DNA of 64,000 nucleotides. Origin: Cryptomeria japonica (Eukaryota > Streptophyta > Pinopsida > Cupressales > Cupressaceae). The DNA lies in the NCBI RefSeq assembly GCF_030272615.1, contig NC_081409.1, positions 914,373,840 to 914,437,839 of the forward strand. The letters run 5' to 3'. The position numbers and the translations under genes were made by a program. Shown piece after piece: positions 23,076 to 33,735 of this stretch. The notes beneath the pieces were generated by a model. It saw only the letters and a list, made by a program, of their open reading frames with translations. It did no database searches and was not told the origin of the DNA. Position 1 is the stretch's first letter. Each line of letters starts with the position of its first letter.

Positions 23076-23339
23076 TTACAAAATAGTGTGTGTCATGACA
23101 AAACACTAGCCAATTATGAAAAAATGGCTTGGGATTTAATAAAAGGATTTGATGCCTTTAAAATCAAGATTACTCCTCACAAGAAGAATAATGCAACTAA
23201 TTCTTTAGCTTCTATAGCTCACAAATTAAAACCCATATCTATGATAGGGTTGAAAATGTTTACTATTGAATTGGTTATAATTCCCCATATACCAAAAATC
23301 ACAAAAAAATCATGTTTTTGTAGATGGTACACATTCTAG
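23076..23339 (+). pseudogene. Gypsy-2 additional RNase H fragment
   Basis: Reads CHDKTLANYEKMAWDLIKGF then DAFKIKITPHKKNNATNSLA and SIAHKLKP. This is the C-terminal part of the second, archaeal-type RNase H found in Tat-like plant gypsy elements (pattern YRxxVWDLIxxFxxFxIxxIPRxxNxxADSLA). The Asp of the usual ADSLA is Asn. It lies upstream of RT, an arrangement I recall from some dual-RNase H plant elements. Only a fragment remains. Confidence 0.65.
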
Positions 23340-23589
23340 AGTTCATCACCAATTCAGTCATATTTAAAGCACAAATAATCGACAAATCTAAAAGAGATGT
23401 GGAAATTGATGATGAAGTTGGAAACAAATATGATCCCTCAAGGAATAATGCAACTAGAATAGTTGTTTGATCTAGATCATCTTGGTAAGCAGAAGAATGA
23501 TGTTGAATAAAGAGGAGTAGAGTGTCTTGCATAGAATGTAGGACATGAAAACAATGTTAACATATTTTTCAGATAACCTTACACTATAG

Positions 23590-24009
23590 AGGATAACATT
23601 GGAATTTCAGGCAGTTAAAGACTATTATGACATAGTTGCATGGAGTTATGAAGATCTAAAAACATTTGATACTTTTGTCATTACTCATACTATCTCGTTA
23701 AAGGTTGGAATCAATATTTAAACAAAATTTAGTGAGCAGTCAATGCATTATTAGAACCTTTGACCCTATAAGAGGTAAATAATTTGTTCATCAGAATTAT
23801 CTTTACAAAAAGGTAATTCACTTGGATAGTCCTAGTTAGAAAAAGAATGGAGAGATTAGGTTGTGTAGTCTTTAAAATTCTTAATCGAGCCTCTGAGAAA
23901 CATAACTATTTACTACCTTCTTTAGATGAGGTACTACAAATTGTGAACAATTTGCAAATGATGTCCTTTTTTGGATGGGTACTTTGGGAATAACAAGCTA
24001 TGGTTGAAC
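23590..24009 (+). pseudogene. pol: Gypsy-2 reverse transcriptase, N-terminal part
   Basis: Heavily decayed but recognisable: an IVAWSYEDLKTFDT motif followed by ITHTISLKVG, and near 23885-23990 a shifted reading through a YLLPSLDEVLQIVNNLQMM-like stretch to FDGYFGNNKLWL, the counterpart of the FDGFSGYNQI catalytic region. Multiple stops and shifts. The reading is cut at 24009 by a minus-strand copia pile-up and continues at 32977. Confidence 0.75.
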
Positions 24010-25261
24010 CGATAATATGATGAAACTATAAATATCCAGTCAACTACTAAGAGCGGGGCTTGAATCAGTGATAGTAAAAACAATACAAATCTAAATATCA
24101 ATTTCACCAACTTAAAACTCAATAGACATGTATGAAATAACACCAATTATGAAATCACCACATAAAGCATAAACCACATGACACAAGAGTTTATACGTGG
24201 AAAACCCGAATGGAAAAACCACGATGCAAGTTAGTACCCACAAGATCCACTAACTGCAGTATAGAGATCTGACCGGTTAAGGTCTACAACACCCGATTAG
24301 AGGCACGCCCTATTAGAAGTGTCTAAGCCCAGTTAAGAGCATTGCAAAAAGGCCTGTGAGGACCAGCCCTATTAGGAGCTACCCAAGTAACTCGGATTTG
24401 CAAACACAAGCTAATGTATCACCTGGTTAGAGAATTTAATGATCAGAACTGTTAGGATCTGACTGCACCCTGTTAGGAGTGACCTTGTAAGATGATTTTC
24501 TTGCTGCAACTGTTAGGAAGACAACAAGTACAAATGATCTCAATATAAAATCTTATGTGTCTGATAAGATCTACTTCAGAACATTATAACATCACAGAGA
24601 CTTCATCTCTCAACTCCTCTGATCTTCTCACTATCAGAAATACAAAATTTGCTCATCATCTATCACACTAACAAGCTCATGTATATATATCCTTTCATAC
24701 CTCATCACACAATTAAAATTATCATAAGGTCAGCTAGAACCTTATTACAATTCCCTAGGTTCAATGCATCTAGACAATCTTGCATTGTACGCTTTAGTTA
24801 TGTCGGCCACTGACATAAAAAATCCAATTATGTGTCGTGTTACCAATCTGAGTGATTTTCATCACTATCAGTTAACTGTATTTCTTCATCTCTGCCTTGT
24901 TAATCAAATCTCATTCATCTGATCAAATATGCTCGTGCAGTCAACAACATATCCTCATTTGATAATCTTCAATGCTTCTGCAAAACCGCATTCCTTCATC
25001 CTTCATGGATTTCATGTATCGGTTGTCGGTGTGAGACTATCAGTCATTTTACCGGTTCTGATGGAATTGCCTTTGTTGACCGGTTAACCTTTACCGGTTG
25101 CACCGTATAGTATAGATGACAAGAAAATATAGTTGCCATCAATGACAACATATAGAATAGTCATCATACATCAATTTAACCTCTTTTCATCTACAAATAA
25201 GTACCGGTTGCATCTAACATTACATTACATTATCGGTTGACCAAATGATCAAATGCCAACA
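24010..25261 (-). repeat. 3' LTR of the outer copia element
   Basis: Minus-strand start TGTTGGCATTTGATC at the 25261 end, next to a polypurine tract (25262-25275). It contains the recurring stem CGTGG 24196-24200 / CCACG 24219-24223 (plus-strand coordinates). The poly-C hairpin near 24038-24070 is degraded. About 96 bp of its start recur at 32881-32976. Confidence 0.8.
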
Positions 25262-25409
25262 ATCTCCCCCTTGGCATTGATGGAAACACTTAGGAAAAAA
25301 TTTGTCAACTAAGTGTGCAACACAAAAATTGACTTCATAACATACAATCCCCCTTGGCAATTGCATTCCATTAAAAAAATAAAATCATTACTCCCCCTTA
25401 ACAATACAT
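25262..25409 (-). other. 3' untranslated part of the outer copia
   Basis: Contains three CCCCC(T)T tracts, which are polypurine on the minus strand. About 60 bp (25347-25409) resemble 32693-32754 on the other side of Copia-2. Confidence 0.6.
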
Positions 25410-26763
25410 ATAAAAACTACTGAGAGAGGGGGTGAATCAGTAGATAGAAAAACTAACAATAACTTTCACCAATCTCAGAATCAACCTCTCAAAGTAAACT
25501 ATAAACTGACAAGTTAAACCACTGAACTATAAATGCAATATCACTGTCAATTTTAACCGGTTGACTGTTACAATAGATTAACAGTAAAACAAATTGAAAT
25601 TCACAAACATCCAAATACTTTACTAACATAAGTAAAACCTCATTTTAGATTGTTGTCGGTTAACCATAACTTATCAAAGTGTATTAAGTAGTTAAGCAAA
25701 TCAACCATAGTAAACATAACCACAAAAACATTCACCACTTGACACAATATTTTTGACGTGGAAACCCAAATGGGAAAAACCACGGTGAGATGAGACTCAC
25801 TAGTTAACTATCTGAACTCTTCTGAAGTTCACCCTGTTAGGAGCCAAGCCTATTAATGCTTTACAAAAAGTCATGTTAAGAACAGATCCTGTTAGGGACC
25901 ACCCGGCTAAGGGATTGACTATAGTGCCCTATTAGAAGCAATACCCTATGAGGAGTAACCTCGGTAGAGGATTTGAAATCCAAGCTAATGGACCACCTAG
26001 TTAGAGGATTTGAATAACACTAAGCTTGTTAGAGCTTACCCAGTTAGGGGATTTTACTATTGTAATTGTTAGAAAACAACATGAGTTTGCTGATCTGTTT
26101 GAATAGCACTACACTTGCTTGTTCAAATCCTTTTCATGCTCCTATCTTCCTTTACACAAACTACAGATACATCATATGGTTCGGCAACCACACACTCAAC
26201 TAAAACTTTGCCAACTCTGAAACAAAACAACTCATCGACCTTAGAAACAAATCATTAGGTCGATAACACAACAAAAACCTAATTCTCTCATAGAGATTAA
26301 AAACAAGTCAGTTCAAGTATGACCATTGGATTACATAACAATCTCTGCACATCATTCAAGATAGCCTCAACCGCTCCTTGATCACCGCTTCATCGAACTC
26401 AGTAACTCATCATGCATTTTGCATTACATGCAATATACTTGCTCATTCCCTAGATAAAAATTGTTATCTCAACGTGCCAAAAACACTTTGAAACTCTTCT
26501 TATACAACATGCATACCTGTCATAATCATTACCGCTCATCATCAGATCATAAACTAATATAACAAACTTAATCGGTTAGGGTTTATCAAATCAACAGGTA
26601 GGGTTTACCGGTTCACTCCACAAACTCACCTACCGGTTATAGTTCCCTTCACTAGCTCTTCCTACCGATTACAAAACAATATTATAACAACATAATTACT
26701 GGCTAATTGACATCAATGACAACATAACATTTCATTAATGCAATCTTTATGCAAATGCCAACA
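25410..26763 (-). repeat. Copia-2 3' LTR
   Basis: Minus-strand start TGTTGGCATTTGC at 26763. Stem 1: CGTGG 25757-25761 / CCACG 25780-25784. Stem 2 with C-rich loop: CTACTGA 25417-25423 / TCAGTAG 25437-25443. Compared with 31282-32691 it lacks the last ~28 bases. Confidence 0.88.
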
Positions 26764-27120
26764 ATCTCCCCCTTTGGCATTGATGGCAATACAAATATCA
26801 ATACCATTGATTGCTATGATTGTGAATAGGAGTCTTGTTTTATATTTTACCATGTACTCTCCTTGTCTTCGGCTGGTAGCTGGATATAGATCTTCTATCT
26901 GTCAATCATACAATTCTTCTCCCCATAATCACATAGTTCTTCTCCCCCTTTGACAACAACGCCAAAGTGAAAGTAAAACATGCAATGTCAAACTTCACTG
27001 TTTAGCATCAACAACCTGCAACTCGATGCTCCCCCTGTATAATAACTCCACTCTACATCAATCCTGCTTTAAAATTCTACAAGTAGCTCTGGGACTGATG
27101 TACTCTACGTCATGCTCAAT
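26764..27120 (-). other. Copia-2 3' untranslated region with polypurine tract
   Basis: The tract (minus CCAAAGGGGGAGAT, plus positions 26764-26777) touches the 3' LTR. More GGGGGAG copies lie near 26945 and 27032. The overlapping 71-codon plus frame at 26738 has no similarity. Confidence 0.75.
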
Positions 27121-27124
27121 TCAC

Positions 27125-27712
27125 CTCATGAAGGGGTACAACCTATAGCTGACTTCTAAGATACTCAAAAGTAGTCTTAGGCAGAGGTTTAGTAAAGATA
27201 TCTGCAAGTTGCTCCTTGGTAGAAACATGCTCCAATATCAAATCTTTACTCTACACTTTTTCTCTCAAGAAATGATAATTCAATTCAATATGCTTGGTTC
27301 GTGCGTGCAAAACAAGATTCTTGGAAATATTTATGGCACTAGTATTGTCACATAAGATCTTTACAGGTTATGTAAACTTCATCTTGAAACCTTCCAGAAT
27401 GTGCCTCATCCAGATAGCCTGGGTACAATTCATATAAGCTGCAACATACTCAACTTCAGCAATAGACTGTGATATACAACTCTGCTTCTTGCTACTCCAT
27501 GAAACAAGTCTTCCTCCAAGAAAGAATGCTCCACTGGTTGTGCTTTTCCTATCATCAACATTACCTTCCCAGTTTGCATCTGTATACACCTTCAAGTCAA
27601 ATTTACCTGTATATGGATACCATAATCCATAGTCAATAGTGCCTTTTAAATATCTGAATATCCTCTCAATTGCTATCATGTGCTTCCTTTGGATTCTTCT
27701 GAAATCTAGCAA
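27125..27712 (-). pseudogene. pol: Copia-2 RNase H
   Basis: Reads ERIFRYLKGTIDYGLWYP, VYTDANWEGNVDDRKSTTSG with the first catalytic Asp, VSWSSKKQSCISQSIAEVEY with the catalytic Glu, and CTQAIWMRHIL. After a TAA near 27368 the reading continues with ILCDNTSAINISKN and KEQLADIFTKPLPK, the usual copia C-terminus. It ends the pol polyprotein and would remove the RNA template. Confidence 0.9.
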
Positions 27713-27755
27713 CTAGACAAACTACATGAGCTATATCTAGTCTGTTGTGAACAAC

Positions 27756-28593
27756 TTAGTGCAATTTCCCAATCATTGACCTGTACTCCTTTTCATCAAC
27801 AGATGTGGCTTCATCTTCCTTAGACAATTTACAACCTATAACCATTGGTGTCCCAACTGATTTACAGTCACTCATACCAAATGTCTTTAATACCTCTTTC
27901 ACATACTTAGATTGTGTGATGAAAATGCCACTCTTCATTTGCTGAATTTGCAAGCCTATGAAAAATTGTATCTCTCCAGCTAGAGACATTTCAAACTCAC
28001 TTTTCATTTCATTTGCAAAGTCATTTCTCATGTCATCATTACCTCCAAATATGATATTATCTACAAACACTTCACTAACCAGTATCTTATCTCCTTCAGA
28101 TTTGAGATATATTTTGCTATCTTCACTAGTTCTCTGAAAACCTATCTTCATCAGGTGTGAATGAAGTCTTTCATACCATGCTCTTGGTACTTGCTTTAAT
28201 CCATATAGTGTCTTGTGCAACTTACATACCATGTCTTTTTCATTAGTCAAAGCATAACCATCTAGTTGCTCAATGTATACTTATTCTTCCAGTATTTCAT
28301 TCAAAAATGCTAACTTCACATCCATCTGATATACTTAGAATCCCTTATGTTATGCAAATGCAAGTTCTGACGCCTTCCAGTCTAGCAACTGGTGCAAAAG
28401 TATCACCATAATCTTCTCCTTCTTCCTGTGCATAACCTTTGCAAACCAATCTAGCTTTGTTTCGGACTACAATACCATCTTCAGTCAACTTGTTCCTGAA
28501 TATCCACTTAGTACGTATCACATTTTTATTCACCAGTCTATGTACTAGGGTCCATGTATTATTATTCTCAATTTGATCAAGCTCCTCCTCCAT
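27756..28593 (-). pseudogene. pol: Copia-2 reverse transcriptase
   Basis: The N-terminal open part (28345-28593) shows [35 protein letters not shown] and [20 protein letters not shown]. After a damaged stretch of about 95 bases the second part (27756-28250) has TLYGLKQVPRAWYERLHSHL, then VSEVFVDNIIFGGNDDM. The catalytic YVDD is FVDN, so the second palm Asp is Asn and polymerase activity should be lost. KSVGTPMVIGCKLSKEDEA follows. In other respects a well-preserved RVT_2 domain. Confidence 0.92.
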
Positions 28594-29990
28594 AGATTTA
28601 ATCCAATGATCATCTCAAAATGCTTCCTTAGCAATTATAGGCTCAATAGTGGAGATCATGCAAGAATTCTCTCTAATTCTAATTCTAATTAACACTCTAG
28701 CATCCTTATCTGCAATAATCTGGTCAGAATTGTGATTGAGTCTCACATACCTCAGAATAACATGATCATTATCTTCAAGTTCTTCTTCTTCATTATCATC
28801 GTCTTCTTCTGACTCTACCTATTCTGGTTGAATTGGTACAGCAGCATTCACATTACCAGTTTCAGGTTTCACAGGTTCCGGTTCCAAAAACAGAATGCAA
28901 GGATCTTCAACCTTTTTCTCCACACTGGTTTTCCCTGAGACTTCAGGATACTCATCCACTCGAACATCAGCACTCTCAATGATTCTTTGTGTCTAGTTGT
29001 TGTAACATTTTTAGGCCTTACTCTTGGTGGAGTAACCAAGAAATATACCTTCATCGCTTTTAGCCTCAAATTTACTAACATAGTCACCTCTCTTAATAAA
29101 ACATTTGCTGCCAAATATCTTAAAATAACTAACATTAGGTGATCTACCATACCAATATTCATAAGGATTCTTATCCTTACCTCATTTTACCAAAATCCAA
29201 TTCATAGTGTAGACAGTTATGCTAACAGCTTCTCTCCAAAAAAAATTTGCTACACCTCCTTGTATCAACATCGTTCTAGCAGCTTCAACAACTGACTGAT
29301 TGTTCCTCTCTGCAATACCATTCTATTGTGGTGTCCTCGGTGTAGAAATTTGTCACTTGATACCATTTTCTTCATAATATCAAATGAATTCCTCATAGGT
29401 AAATTCACCGCCTTGATGAGTCCTCAGACACTTTATCTTCTTACCACTCTCCTTTTCAGCTAAGGCTCTGAATGCCTTGAACTTACTAAATGCTTAAGTT
29501 TTATCCTTCAAGAATGTGACCCACATCATCCTTGAGCAATCATCAGTGAAGATCATAAAGTATATGTCACCTTGAATACTTTTGGTCCTTATTGGTCTAC
29601 AGAGGTCTGTATGAACCAAATCTAATAGATGTTCCACTAAAAAAGATTTTCTCTTAAAAGTTGAGGATGTCATCTTTCCCAACTGACATTCCTTACATAG
29701 AGCATTAACCGGTTTGTCCAACTAAGGCAAACCTCTCACTATCTTGGACTTACTCACTTTAACAATATTATCAAAATTTATGTGACAAAGTCTCCTATGC
29801 CAAATCCAACTATTATCTACTTTAGCAATTAAACAATTGCTGACTTTAGGATCAAGTTACCTTCAGTCTGCTTGTTGTTTACAATCAGTTCACCTTTTCT
29901 CCCATAGATTTTGCACATATCATTCTTAAACTCCAATGGATATCCTCTGTCATTGAGTTGAGCAACACTCAAAATATTATGCTTTAGTCC
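28594..29990 (-). pseudogene. pol: Copia-2 integrase and linker
   Basis: Follows gag-protease through several frames. Recognisable in order are KHNILSVAQLNDRGY, CKECQLGKMTSSTFKRKS, LVHTDLCRPIRTKSIQG with the first catalytic Asp, and FTDDCSRMMWVTFLKDK. In the region RTHQGGEFT the second Asp is His. NGIAERNNQSV keeps the catalytic Glu. Then come NPYEYWYGRSPNVSYFK and IFLGYSTKSKA, and an acidic linker rich in Glu and Asp towards RT. Six or more stops and shifts. The 97-codon frame at 28869-29162 is a shifted reading of this region. Confidence 0.85.
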
Positions 29991-29996
29991 ATCAAC

Positions 29997-31211
29997 CTAG
30001 TAGACATCATTTGCACTTCTCTTCCCATTAAGAGAAATAGTTCCCTTACCTTTAACCATATAGGGTGAGGCATTACCAAATCTCACAACTCCACCATCAA
30101 ATTCCTTCAAAGAAATAAATTTTCTCCAGTCACCGGTCACGTGATGTGAACAACCACTATCAATGATCCAATCATCAAAATTATCCATACGAGAAACTAA
30201 AGCCTTATGATCAGATGTCTCCTCTTTAATGGCTAAAAAAACAATGTCTTCATTAGCATCACCCTCAGATTCCTCATCAGTGATACCACCATCAACTACA
30301 ATAAGACAATCTCTTTTGCCTCTTCCCTTGTACTTCTTGAACTTTTCTCGCTTGTTCTCATTATCACCATTAGGACAATTAGTTGCAATGTGTCCAATCT
30401 TGTTGCATGCAAAACATTTCAAAGGTAATTTACCTTTATATTTACCGGTACCTCTGGGCAACCGCTTGGCCAACAATGCTTCAAGCTCAACCAAACAGTC
30501 TTCACCATCAACTTCTCTGTTGGATCTAGATTCATAACTGTGACTAACATCTCTACTTTTCCTCATAGATGGGTTAGAAACTGAAGCTCTAAATGCAGAC
30601 TCAAATTTCTGAATACTACCATCATAACCATTTACTTCAAAATCAGTAAGCTTACCAATGATGGAGTCAAGGGTTACCTTAGTTTTCTCAATAGATTTTA
30701 GCTCCCGAATAGCTACAACTTGGATAGCATAGACAGGTAGCAAGGTTATGAACACCTTGCTAATCACTATGGCATCTTCCACTTTACCACCACCGCTCTT
30801 GATCTCACCAACTATCTCTTTTATCCTCTGACCATACTGTTGTATATTATCACCTTCAGCCATCTGCATGTCATCAAACTTTCCTCTTAGACTATCTTCT
30901 TTGGCAGTCTTCACATGTTCGTCACCGCTATAAATATCTTCAAGTTTCTTCCATACTTCATATTCAATCTCTAAACCATGGACATCTACATACTCTGCAT
31001 CGGACAAAGAACTGATAATAGCCTCTAATGCTTGATTGTTTTCTTGTTTCTCTTTCTTCTGATCATTAGTCATAATCCCACTAGGTGCAACATATTGAGT
31101 ACCAACATGTTCCCAGTATTGACTTCCTAGACTCTTGATATAAATTTTCATTCTATCACTCCATATTCCATATTTCTCTCTATTAAACTTCGGACCTTCC
31201 TTCTTCATCAT
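29997..31211 (-). CDS. gag: Copia-2 gag and protease start, 404 codons open
   Basis: The longest undisturbed retroelement gag here. The start MMKKEGPKFNREKYGIWSDR lies about 55 bases after the primer site. Residues ~1-190 form the UBN2-type capsid region (LEDIYSGDEHVKTAKEDSL). Residues ~265-280 hold an intact zinc knuckle, CFACNKIGHIATNC, with all four ligands. Around residue 350 is the protease active site WIIDSGCSHHVTGDW. The frame ends in a TAG just after GKRSANDVY, within the GAG-pre-integrase part. It could still give a capsid protein even though pol is dead. Confidence 0.93.
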   Translation of the reverse strand: MMKKEGPKFNREKYGIWSDRMKIYIKSLGSQYWEHVGTQYVAPSGIMTNDQKKEKQENNQALEAIISSLSDAEYVDVHGLEIEYEVWKKLEDIYSGDEHVKTAKEDSLRGKFDDMQMAEGDNIQQYGQRIKEIVGEIKSGGGKVEDAIVISKVFITLLPVYAIQVVAIRELKSIEKTKVTLDSIIGKLTDFEVNGYDGSIQKFESAFRASVSNPSMRKSRDVSHSYESRSNREVDGEDCLVELEALLAKRLPRGTGKYKGKLPLKCFACNKIGHIATNCPNGDNENKREKFKKYKGRGKRDCLIVVDGGITDEESEGDANEDIVFLAIKEETSDHKALVSRMDNFDDWIIDSGCSHHVTGDWRKFISLKEFDGGVVRFGNASPYMVKGKGTISLNGKRSANDVY

Positions 31212-31267
31212 GTTCTACAAGATCTTTACCTCAAGTTGTTAGGCTTAGACCTTAGAGGACCTGAGAA

Positions 31268-31279
31268 GCTCTGATACCA
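31268..31279 (-). promoter_or_regulatory. Copia-2 primer-binding site
   Basis: Minus-strand TGGTATCAGAGC, two bases after the LTR end (ATCA). Initiator tRNA-Met type. Confidence 0.92.
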
Positions 31280-31281
31280 AT

Positions 31282-32691
31282 TGATGGTATGATGAAAGAA
31301 TAAGGATTCGGTCAACTACTGAGAGGGGGGGTGAATCAGTAGATAGAAAAACAGACAATAACTTTCACCAATCTCATAATCAACCTCTCAAAGTAAACTA
31401 TAAACTGACAAGTTAAACCATTGAACTATAAATGCAATATCACTGTCAAGTTTAACCGGTTGACTATAACAATAGATTAACAATAAAACAAATTGAAACT
31501 CACAAACATCCAAATACTTTACTGACATAATTAAAACCTCATTTCAAATTGTTGTCGGTTAATCATAACTTATCAAAGTGGATTAAGTAGTTAAGAAAAT
31601 CAACCATAGTAAACATAACCACAAAAACATTCACCACTTGACACAATATTTTTTACGTGGAAACCCAAATGGGAAAAACCACGGTGAGATGAGACTCACA
31701 AGTTAACTATCTGAACTCTTCTAAAGTTCGCCCTATTAGGAGCCAAGCCTATTAAAGCTTTACAAAAAGTCATCTTAAGAACAGATCCTGTTAGGGACCA
31801 CCTGGTTAAAGGATTGACTATAATGCCCTATTAGAAGCAATACCCTGTGAGGAGTAACCTCAGTAGAGGATTTGAAATCCAAGCTAATGGACCACCTGGT
31901 TAGAGGATTTCAATAACACTAATCTTGTTAGAGCTTACCTGGTTAGGGGATTTTATTGTTGTAATTGTTAGAAAACAAAAGGAGTTTTCTGATCTATCTG
32001 AATAGCACTACAATTGCTTGTTCAGATCCTTTTCATGCTCCTATCGGCCTTTACACAAATTGCAGATACATCATCCAGTTCGACAACCACACACTCAACT
32101 AAAACTTTGCTAGCTCTAAAACAAAACCACTCATCAACCTTATAAACAAATCACTAGGTCGGTAACACAACAAAAACCTAATTCTCTCATAGAGATTACA
32201 AACAAGTTGGTTCAAGTATGACCATTGGATTACATAACAATATCTGCACATCATTCAAGATAGCCTTGACCGCTCCTTGATCACCGCTTCATCAAACTCA
32301 GTAACTCATCATGTGTTTTGCATTGCATGCAATATACTTGTTCATTCCCAAGATAAAAACCGTTATCTCAATGTGCCAAAAACACTTTGAAACTCTTCTG
32401 ATACAACATGCATATGTGTCATAATCATTACCGCTCATCATCATATCATAAACCATTATAATAAACTTCATCAGTTAGGGTTTATCAAATCAACAAGTAG
32501 GGTTTACCGGTTCAACTCTCCAATACTTAGCAATACCGGTTCACTCCACAAACTCACCTACTGGTTACAGTTCCCTTCTCTAACTCTTCCTACCGGTTAC
32601 AAAACAATATTATAACAACATCATTACCAGTTAATTGACATCAATGATAACATAACATTTCATTAATGCAATCTTCATGCAAATGCCAACA
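31282..32691 (-). repeat. Copia-2 5' LTR
   Basis: Minus-strand TGTTGGCATTTGC start at 32691, CATCA end at 31282. Stem 1: CGTGG 31656-31660 / CCACG 31679-31683. Stem 2 around a G7 (C7 on minus) loop: CTACTGA 31316-31322 / TCAGTAG 31336-31342. Confidence 0.9.
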
Positions 32692-32725
32692 CACTCCCCC
32701 TTAGCAATTGCATGCCATTACAAAA

Positions 32726-32812
32726 ATGAAATCATTACTCCCCCTTGACAATACATGAAATCATTGCTCCCCCTTAACAGTACATGAAATCATTACTCCC
32801 CCTTAACAGAAC
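32726..32812 (-). repeat. 29 bp tandem repeat of a polypurine tract, three copies
   Basis: Units start at 32726, 32755 and 32784. Each contains CTCCCCCTT, which on the minus strand is AAGGGGGAG, the core of the polypurine tracts of these elements. More tracts lie at 32693 and 32845. Part of the 3' untranslated region of the outer copia. Confidence 0.9.
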
Positions 32813-32880
32813 ATACCAAATTTTGACTCTTAAACTAATTCTACTCCCCCTTTGACAACAATGCCAAATAGAAAAGTAAA

Positions 32881-32976
32881 ATACATTTATTTAACCTCTT
32901 TTCATCTACAGACAAGTATCAGTTGCATCTAACATTATATTACATTATCGGTTGACCAAATGATCAAATGCCAACA
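32881..32976 (-). repeat. Remnant of the outer copia 5' LTR
   Basis: About 96 bp matching the end of 24010-25261 next to the TGTTGGCATTTGATC terminus. The rest of this LTR and nearly all of the outer interior are deleted. Confidence 0.75.
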
Positions 32977-33735
32977 TGATCATGAGGATGGACTAAAAAT
33001 AAATTTACTACTAAAAGGGGGACTTTTGTGTATAGAATAACTTCATTCAAGTTCATCAATGCAGCTAATACTCTTCATAACGCTATTTATATTGCCTTCA
33101 AAGACTTAGTTGGTAAACATGTCATTATATATAGGGATGATTTAATGGTGCTTCCAAAGAGAAAAAGAAACCATATTAATGACCTTAGACGACTACTTTA
33201 ATAGTGTAAATAACATGGGGTATCATTGAATCCAAAGAAGTGTATTTGGTCTCATTGAAGGAAAATTATTTGGACATCTAATTTGGAAAAGGGATTTTTT
33301 ATAGATTCAGAAAGGGTATAAGTCATCCTCAAAATTCCTCCACCTGCAAGTAAATAAGAGTTCAAATCATATTTTGACAAGATTAATTTTGTGCATAAGT
33401 TCATTATTAGATTTGCATGTTATGTTAAAACATGATGCCAATATAGAATGGACAAGATCAAGAAAGTTATTATCAAGGCACCAATCTTGGTTACTCTTGA
33501 TTACACCAAGTCAATTTATATATAGTATTTTGCATCTAAGCATACATATGTAATTATGTTAACCAAAGAAAGGAAAAAGGTAATAAAATGCCAATTGCAT
33601 TTATGAGTGCTCCTTTCAAACATGTAAAAATCAACTATCCTAATGAATAGAAATGGGCATATGTTTTGGTTCACATTATCAAAAAATTTAGACACTGAAT
33701 CTTAAGTAGCGTGGTATTTGTCATCCTCCCTAATG
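32977..33735 (+). pseudogene. pol: Gypsy-2 reverse transcriptase, C-terminal part
   Basis: The other half of the RT begun at 23590. Readings in shifting frames show KRGTFVYRITSFKFINAANT, NAIYIAFKDLVGKHVIIYRD and DLMVLPKRKRNHINDLRRLL; the catalytic YLDD is YRDD. Then come SLNPKKCIW, a GKLLG-like piece, FDKINFVHKFIIRFA and KAPILVTLDYTKSIYI, where the RNase H part begins. Stops are frequent. The match order is that of Tat-like gypsy elements. Confidence 0.75.

Larger units (their letters stand above)
25410..32691 (-). mobile_element. Copia-2, Ty1/copia element
   Basis: Minus-strand copia with LTRs of about 1.35-1.41 kb, primer-binding site, long gag-protease frame, integrase, RT and RNase H in the standard copia order, and a polypurine tract. 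Gag is intact over 404 codons, while integrase and RT are broken and carry active-site changes. The low-coordinate LTR lacks about 28 terminal bases, so no target duplication could be confirmed. Confidence 0.9.
24010..32976 (-). mobile_element. Minus-strand copia pile-up inserted in Gypsy-2
   Basis: An outer copia element whose 3' LTR is 24010-25261 and whose 5' LTR survives only as 32881-32976. The flanks TGAAC (24005-24009) and TGATC (32977-32981) match at four of five bases and look like its target duplication, and Gypsy-2 RT is split exactly here. Most of the outer interior is gone; its 3' untranslated part with several GGGGGAG tracts surrounds an inserted copia, Copia-2 (25410-32691). 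Confidence 0.7.

Noticed and set aside
28869-29162. 97-codon minus-strand frame as a separate gene
   Set aside because: A shifted reading of the Copia-2 integrase-RT linker; the true frame shows SPNVSYFK and FLGYSTKSKA.
32726-32812. CRISPR-like array of 29 bp units
   Set aside because: Units are directly tandem without spacers, only three, in a plant retroelement 3' region.
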